From positions 32,552,653 through 32,616,652 of the forward strand of contig NC_079206.1 of the NCBI RefSeq assembly GCF_026745355.1: a DNA stretch of 64,000 nucleotides, written 5' to 3'. Within the stretch, counting starts at the first letter, position 1. The number at the start of each line of letters is the position of its first letter. The DNA is from Beta vulgaris subsp. vulgaris (Eukaryota; Streptophyta; Magnoliopsida; Caryophyllales; Amaranthaceae). Below, in pieces: positions 58,233 to 64,000 of the stretch. The position numbers were made by a program, and so were the translations under genes. The notes below the pieces were generated by a model, which saw nothing but the letters and a program-made list of their open reading frames with translations, was not told where the DNA came from and ran no database searches.

Positions 58233-61008
58233 CCTAACGCCCCGACCTCTAATCATCGTTGTTAAGTTAATTAATCGATTATTAGCAGGGAACCTAGATA
58301 GTCGGTCGTTACCGCCGTACTTTCCATAAGGAAAATACAAGGCAACATAAAATCAAAACTTAAACATTTTATAACATGAAGCATAATATAGATCCAACAT
58401 TAGTCTTGATTAATAGAAACTTAGTTACTAATCAGAGTTTTGACATAAACTTAAATAAAAACCATGAGAGTCTAGATAATCTAGATATTAATTAAATCCT
58501 CACTGCTACGCCATCCCGTTATCACCATCGGTACCTAAAACATAAAACAAAACGTCGTGAGCCGAGGCTCAGTAACATACTACTCTAACATCGTAAATTC
58601 ATTTCACATCATTTTAGTTAAAAACAGGAGAGATAGAATAAGTAAAACATTTCACAAACATATCATATCATGTTATATTACTTCTTTATCATGTTCATCA
58701 TCATATATATTTTACTTTGGTAACTTGGCTAGTACAACGGAAGGGACGTCTCCCCAAACATATAACATCATAAACGGAAGGCAGCCACCCGAGGACAAAA
58801 GCCCTCACTAAACGGAAGGTGGCGTTATTTGCCCAGATTGCGGGTGCCACCCGAGGACAATAGCCCTCACAAACGGAAGGTGGTTAACCGGCCGGAAGGT
58901 ACGTGCACGACCCGGGATAACAAATACTTGCCAAGAACCGTCTTTCACTTGAATTTATCATGTTTCATTCTTTTAAGCATATCATCATCGTGAATATTAT
59001 ATTCTTTCATTTCATCATAACATCATCATCATTTCATAGCATCAAAAACCATCATAAAACATTTCATTTCCCGCAATCCATATATAAACATAATATTAAT
59101 CATGATCATAAAACATACTTTGAAGGGGAATCGCGGTTTAGCAGTAGACGTTACCTGAATTCCTGCTTAATAACCTTGATAGCCGGGGAGGCTTGTAATA
59201 TCCTTTATCTTCCTTAATCTATTCAAGAATAATGTTATTAATGAACGTTTCGTTATTTAGCTTTTAAGCCTAAATATTAGTTACGCTTATTAAGGTCATA
59301 CGGTTATTATAACGTCGTAAAGGTCTCCTTAAAGGTCATTATTTCTTAATTTAATAATTTTTAATTAAGGTGACTCTTTAACAACTAATTAATTGAAATA
59401 ACTCATTTAGCTATATTTAGAATTATCGAAACATTAAGTTATATTACTACATATTATATAACCTTTCGAAAAACTTATCATTCATTTAGTTAATAAACTA
59501 ATTAGTCTCCATAATAATTATTAAGTTTAAAGTTATAATAATCCATAACATTATTTTAATATATTTATCATTTAAAACTAACAAGTCAAGTAACTAATTA
59601 TTATAAGTGAACTTAAGGATTATGAAGTACTCATAACTTAAACTCAATTATAACAACAAGCTTATGAATTATTTTTAATTAGTTTTAATACTCAAGCAAC
59701 TTAGTATTAGAATCATAACCCAAAATATTTTAGTAAATAAGTAGGTGGTTTAGAAACTAACTAAATCAGTCCACTAAAGCTCAATATATTAAAGCAACAA
59801 GATTAACTTAAGATGATTACTAAGTAAATCAGATTATAAGCCCACATTATACTTAACTTAATAAATTAAATCAATATAACTTAATAAATACTAAATCAGC
59901 TTTAGTTTTAACTCAATTTGTCCACCTAATATAAATAGCTTAGCTAATACAATTAAAAGTCAGATTTGAGCCCAACTAAAGAACATGCAACACATGCATT
60001 GAGTTGGTTTACTAAGGCAAATCATTTTTTAGGCCCAATTACACTAACTAACAAAGGGTACAAGTGAACTATCATTAAAGTACTTGAAAAATCAGTTTTA
60101 AGAGGGAAGATGAAAATAAAAGAGGTGGTATACCTCTGCTCTCTTGAGCAGGGACGAAAACACAGGTTGGGCGAACTCCGGCGAGCGGCGCAGATGACGG
60201 CGCGGGATGCCGGCGGTGGGAACAGACCAGCGACGGCCGTATATCTCCGGAGCTCCGGCGGCGGCGGAACGACAGGAGCAGCAACAACACGCGAAACAGA
60301 GGAGCGTGCGAGCGAGAGTGAGAGAGAGAGAGAGGAAGCAGCAACAGGCTGCGACGGGCTGCGACGTGGGTCGCCGGCGAGGAACGGTTGTGATTTCGCC
60401 GGTCAGAAGGCGGTGCTGCGCCGAAGGTAGTGCGCACAGTGGCGGTGGTGTGGTGGTGCCGTGAGAAGAGGAGGAAAGAGAGGAGAAGAAATTATTTGTG
60501 ATTTCTTGTGGTTTTATGTTTTGTAATTGAAACTCATTTCTTCTGTGTATTTATGGACAGATATTTGGAGACAAAGGTTGAAGGTGGAAGGATGGTGATT
60601 GGTGGTTTTGTTGATAGGAAGCTAGGAGAGGGGACAAGTAGGAGATAGGGGGAGATGGTAGGTGATGAATGGTGGTTCAATTAAGGGAATATAGTGAAGG
60701 GGGGGAAAGAGGTGGGTGGTGGGTGTTGACCGTGGGTTTGAGGGTTTCTTTTCTTCTTTTTTATTTTTTTATTTTTTTATTAATTTGCTTAAACTTGGTT
60801 GGTTTCCTTTGTTGTAATAAAAGTGACTAACTTAGGTGTTATTAGTAATCTTACTCTTCAATTACAATATTTTAGAGAATTAGTTAGTTTATTTAAAAGC
60901 TCAAAAATGATTCATAATTAGACTTACTTAACTAAAACAATTATTAAGTGAACGATTTAACCTTCTTGATTATTTAATTAAAAATGTTTAAAATTTTGGG
61001 ATATTACA
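58233..61008 (-). repeat. Chromovirus 5' LTR (complete)
   Basis: 2,776 bp. The minus strand starts TGTAATATCCC; the other end is near GCGTTAGGT, so the usual CA is lost. A TATA-like ATAAATA lies at about 60546-60552. A GC-rich leader with donor AGAG|GTATACC follows at about 60132. Confidence 0.9.
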
Positions 61009-62094
61009 GTTATTGTTGTTGTGGAGTTGTGTGGTGGTTGTGGTGGAGTGTTGTTATGTTATTGTTCTGTTGTTTTGGAGATGTTGTGGTGGGTTATAGT
61101 TAAAATAGTTTACTAGTTTGGAAGATGAATTAGTTTGGATATAATTAAAAAGGTTACGATGATGTGTCCAGAGCTAGTACCATGTGGTTTATAATTCAAG
61201 TATATATCCAAAGTATTCAGTAGAACAATATGGTTCATCTTGTTATTATGATTCAAGAAGTTGGCACTAGTAGAAAAATGAGGAAGGGCTGCGGTGAAAA
61301 AAGGCTTGTAGGGCTGCGCTTTTTGAAAACAACTCTTTCAATAGCAGCCCTTCACTTTTTAAGTACGGCTGCGCTTTTACCTAAAAAGCGCAGCCCTTCC
61401 TTCCAAAAAAAAATTTAAAAAAAATTTTTTTTTGACATTTTTTTACTCATATATTAATCTAACAGTTTCTGAATTAAACTTTAAAGTAAACCATCCAAAT
61501 CCAGAAGAGAAGAAATTATAGATCTACAATGCAACTAAACCCAAAACAAAAAAAAATAACGAAACGAAAAGGAACAAAAACTAATATACAAAAGAGAAGA
61601 AATTATAGATCTGAAAACACAAGAACATTAATCAAAACAAAGATTAAGAAATTATAGATCTGAAAATACAAGAACATTAATCTAAAACTACCTCCAAACA
61701 TTGACCTAATAATGTTTAAATACGTAAAACAAAACCCTAATACATAATTAAGTAAATAATAAAATTCGGAAAAACTTAAAATGCCTATTTGGAGCCTTAA
61801 GATGTCGTCGTAGCTTATGGATTGAGTTTGTATTTTAGATAGTCAATTAAGAAATAGTTTCTGATATATTTCGTTGTATACAATATTTGGGAATATTAGT
61901 CGAGATATCGGTGTAATTGAAGTCTTATATAAAGGATTTTGTTTTGTGGGCCAATAACCCACAGGTCCAAGATCGATTTGTAAGGTTATGTTTTCACTGC
62001 GAGTAAATATTTAATTCGAGGCTTATTAAGCATTAATTGTGATTATTGAATCTTAAGTGTGTTTACCTAGCAGCTCAAGACACGGGCTGTTATA
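61009..62094 (+). mobile_element. Second copy of the 42-45 kb LTR, rearranged
   Basis: 61009-61264 matches 43079-43335. 61799-62094 matches 45235-45528. Between them is a CACTA-5 left end, and the LTR stretch equivalent to 43336-45234 is deleted. It ends GGGCTGTTATA, like the first copy, but no primer-binding site follows; an RT/RNase H fragment starts 3 bases later. Confidence 0.8.
61265..61798. mobile_element. CACTA-5 fragment (left end only)
   Basis: Starts CACTAGTAGAAAAATGAGG and carries subterminal GGGCTGCGCTTTT / AAAGCGCAGCCC motifs. No right terminus; it ends where LTR sequence resumes. A deletion probably removed its right end together with part of the LTR. Confidence 0.7.
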
Positions 62095-62097
62095 AAG

Positions 62098-62274
62098 AGG
62101 TTTGTGAAAGACTTCTCCGAAATAGCAAAGCCCGTGACCAACTTGATGAAGAAGGAGTGTAGGTTTAACAGCAATGAGGACAGTGAGAAAGCCTTTCAAA
62201 CACTCAAGGAGAGGTTAACATCAGCCCCTGTCCTAACCTTGCCTAACGAGAATGAGGGATATGATAGTGATTGA
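62098..62274 (+). pseudogene. gypsy RT/RNase H connection fragment
   Basis: 58 codons in frame: 'RFVKDFSEIAKPVTNLMKKE', 'EKAFQTLKERLTSAPVLTLP'. This is the same region as residues 24-72 of the chromovirus RNase H frame, but a different family by sequence. It is cut by the LTR of the next element at 62272, which supplies the stop. A plus-strand pol remnant. Confidence 0.9.
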
Positions 62275-62807
62275 TGTGATTTTTGTTGGCGGTTCGAGCT
62301 ATTTTTGTGTTTTTATGATTTTTTGGACGAACAACAATAAGAATAAAAGGGATAGGCTCTTAAATCGCAGTTTAAGAGGTTCTCTTGTGAGTCTCGGCTC
62401 CAAGATCACACAAAGTCGCGATTTGTGAATTTGAACACTCAGTTCTATGCAAGCACAACAAGCTTAACACTTTTCTTAAACTCAAAATCTGATTTTTATT
62501 AATGAACGTAATAGCCTTATATAATACAAGATTCCTAACTTATCTAGTAAAGCTTAAAGGATAAACAAAAATAACCAACAAACTTACCTATCTTTATCTT
62601 AAAGGATAAAGATAAATAACAACCTAATACTTATCTCTAATTCACACGCCTATTTTAAAGATAATTATAAAAATAAAACTCCTAATTAGACTCAATGACA
62701 AAGGAATTAGACTCCTAAGTATAATAGGATTCCTTTATCACTTAAATACTTAAATTAAAGCAATTAAAATTAATTAAACTACATAGTCTCCTAACAGAAC
62801 TAGGATA

Positions 62808-63476
62808 CTACATAGATGTCCTAAGAGAACTAGGACTTTCGCACAGTGGTTTGCACTGTCTGGCCAACATCGACCTATGCTTTCGAACTTGATGCTCCTC
62901 ATACGCATCATACTCTCCCTCTTGAAGAAAACTTGTCTCAAGTTTTGATGTCCATGGAATCATCCACGCACGATAACCATGATCCATAAGAAGAAGCACA
63001 TGGATGAGAAAATGCATTGCAACCCCCGTAGTTCGTTGATGGACATGATAACATACAACATCCTTATAGCAAAAATCCGTAGAATATGCAACAAAACATT
63101 GCACCCAACACTGCTTTGTGGCTATAAGCGCACATGGAACATCCAATATTGGAACTTTGATGGTTGCATCAATGTCAAGGCTTGAATCTTCCTTATTTGA
63201 AACTTCAAAGATTAAATCTTTATCCTTAGGAAAAGAAAAAGTTTCAATCTTTTTGTCATCTTGAACAATAATAACCAAATCTGAAAATTCGTCCTTTATA
63301 GTGCAAGGAACATCTTCCAAATAACTATTAAGCTTTTCATCCAAAGAATATTGATTCAAGTCATATATCAAATCCCACTTTGGTTGTAGACGTATGGACA
63401 ATTCACCAAGAATTTCTTCGGTTGTCAACTCATCATAAGAATGGAAACGACAATTCATAGTTGGTTTATTATGCAA
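62808..63476 (-). CDS. 222-residue ORF of the non-autonomous element, function unknown
   Basis: ATG at 63476, about 350 bases after the primer-binding site, where a gag start would be expected. The N-half is acidic with Leu/Ile-rich helices ('TTEEILGELSIRLQPKWDL'). The middle has a Cys/Tyr-rich stretch. The C-end includes 'LQEGEYDAYEE', loosely like the tail encoded near the end of some plant retroelement polyproteins. No zinc knuckle, protease or RT. The stop lies close to the left LTR border. Whether it is translated is unknown. Confidence 0.5.
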   Translation of the reverse strand: MHNKPTMNCRFHSYDELTTEEILGELSIRLQPKWDLIYDLNQYSLDEKLNSYLEDVPCTIKDEFSDLVIIVQDDKKIETFSFPKDKDLIFEVSNKEDSSLDIDATIKVPILDVPCALIATKQCWVQCFVAYSTDFCYKDVVCYHVHQRTTGVAMHFLIHVLLLMDHGYRAWMIPWTSKLETSFLQEGEYDAYEEHQVRKHRSMLARQCKPLCESPSSLRTSM

Positions 63477-63828
63477 AAACTGCCCAGAAATTTTGAATAA
63501 AAGTTTGAGATCTTAAACCTAAGTAAAACACCTCGAAATTTCATGAACTTTTGTCACAACATACCCCTTGGTGTTTTAAACACTCGACCAAAATTTCAAC
63601 AAAAAATAATAATCCAATCGAATGCAGTTTTTATTTTACCTACAGTATGTAATCCATCCGAAAAACAGAAATTTGCATCAAATATTTGCGTTCGCTGTGG
63701 CTTCGTTACTTATCGGATTGGGCTGAAATTTTGACACGACGTAGCCCTGTATGTTAGCTTTCCATAGAACCACAAAAATAACGATTTGGACACCGGACGC
63801 GCCCTCACGCGCCGTCGCAATGCACCCT

Positions 63829-63840
63829 GCTCTGATACCA
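63829..63840 (-). other. Primer-binding site of the non-autonomous element
   Basis: Reversed TGGTATCAGAGC two bases inside the right LTR; sets the element's orientation as minus. Confidence 0.85.
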
Positions 63841-64000
63841 CTTGATGTGATTTTTGTTGGCGGTTCGAACTATTTTTGTGTTTTTATGATTTTATGGACG
63901 AACAACAATAAGAATAAAAGGGATAGGCTCTTAAATCGCAGTTTAAGAGGTTCTCTTGTGAGTCTCGGCTCCAAGATCACACAAAGTCGCGGTTTGTGTA

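Larger units (their letters stand above)
45742..61008 (-). mobile_element. Tekay/Del-type Ty3-gypsy chromovirus with CACTA-3 inserted
   Basis: LTRs are at 45742-48518 (3' LTR; outer end truncated by about 61 bp) and 58233-61008 (5' LTR), both bounded by TGTAATATCCC on the minus strand. The primer-binding site TGGTATCTGAGC is at 58231-58220 and the purine tract AAGGGGGTAAGGA at 48531-48519. Minus-strand order is Gag, protease, RT, RNase H, integrase, chromodomain. The LTRs are alike apart from short indels, so insertion was not ancient. Several frameshifts make it non-autonomous. CACTA-3 sits at the 3' end of pol. Confidence 0.93.
62272..64000 (-). mobile_element. Non-autonomous LTR retrotransposon, right LTR cut by window edge
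   Basis: 62272-62429 (TGATGTGATTTTTGTTGGCG...) repeats at 63843-64000. A reversed primer-binding site, GCTCTGATACCA, is at 63829-63840, just inside the right copy. The orientation is therefore minus, and the right copy is the 5' LTR. The left LTR probably runs to about 62795 (inner end near TCCTAACA). The interior of about 1 kb has one ORF and no gag/pol motifs, so it depends on another element. It inserted into the RT fragment. Confidence 0.85.

Overview
This is plant nuclear DNA, almost certainly from an angiosperm. It carries a Tekay/Del-type chromovirus, several CACTA (En/Spm) transposons, Cassandra 5S-containing TRIMs, a tRNA-derived SINE, Helitron ends and a caulimovirid-like relic. The base composition is AT-rich with long microsatellites and intron-split genes. 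A eudicot, perhaps Caryophyllales, is a guess from the look of the repeats and is not shown by the sequence. I see no intact host gene, rRNA or tRNA gene, CRISPR array or prokaryotic operon. Nearly everything recognisable is a transposable element or its debris.

Layout. 1-705: fragment of an endogenous pararetrovirus-like CCHC protein. 2590-4907 (minus): an exon-intron RPA70-like OB-fold pseudogene. 5807-12628: CACTA-1, with exact TAG target duplication, a TnpD N-terminal domain, an Ulp1-like protease module whose catalytic Cys codon reads Ser, and a large intron-like interior holding a SINE, a hAT-type MITE and a 160-bp tandem array. 13406-14297: MULE-like element with long terminal inverted repeats. 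16204-17280: fold-back element with a captured-looking gene start and two opposed minisatellites. 20878-21641 (+) and 24821-25319 (-): two Cassandra copies. 21750-23093: non-autonomous CACTA-4.

25320-28160 (-) is an LTR-like repeat split by a solo LTR (GTCCA target duplication). A second copy at 38833 preserves the empty site. 28161-38832 is CACTA-2, which reads on the minus strand: TnpD, a PF03004-like protein and an Ulp1-like module with its Cys intact. Inside it sit a PIF-like MITE, a fold-back element and a Helitron 3' end. 41788-41961 is a complete tiny Helitron. 42350-45542 is a long LTR plus primer-binding site. 45742-61008 (-) is a Tekay chromovirus with 2.7-kb LTRs and gag-pol disabled by frameshifts; CACTA-3 (48657-53445) is inserted exactly at the end of pol and has its own Ulp1-like gene. 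61009-62094 is a second copy of the 42-45 kb LTR, interrupted by a CACTA-5 end and joined directly to an RT/RNase H fragment. 62272-64000 is a non-autonomous LTR element with a 222-residue ORF of unknown function, cut by the window edge.

How the parts relate. The genes do not form a host pathway. TnpD, the PF03004-like protein and possibly the Ulp1-like protein belong to CACTA transposition. Gag, protease, RT, RNase H, integrase and chromodomain belong to the chromovirus cycle. The most informative signals are the repeated association of Ulp1-like modules with three dissimilar CACTA families, a leader hairpin block shared by two of them, and several nesting events with readable target-site duplications. 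I did not find a convincing undescribed system; the strongest candidates for follow-up are listed as findings.
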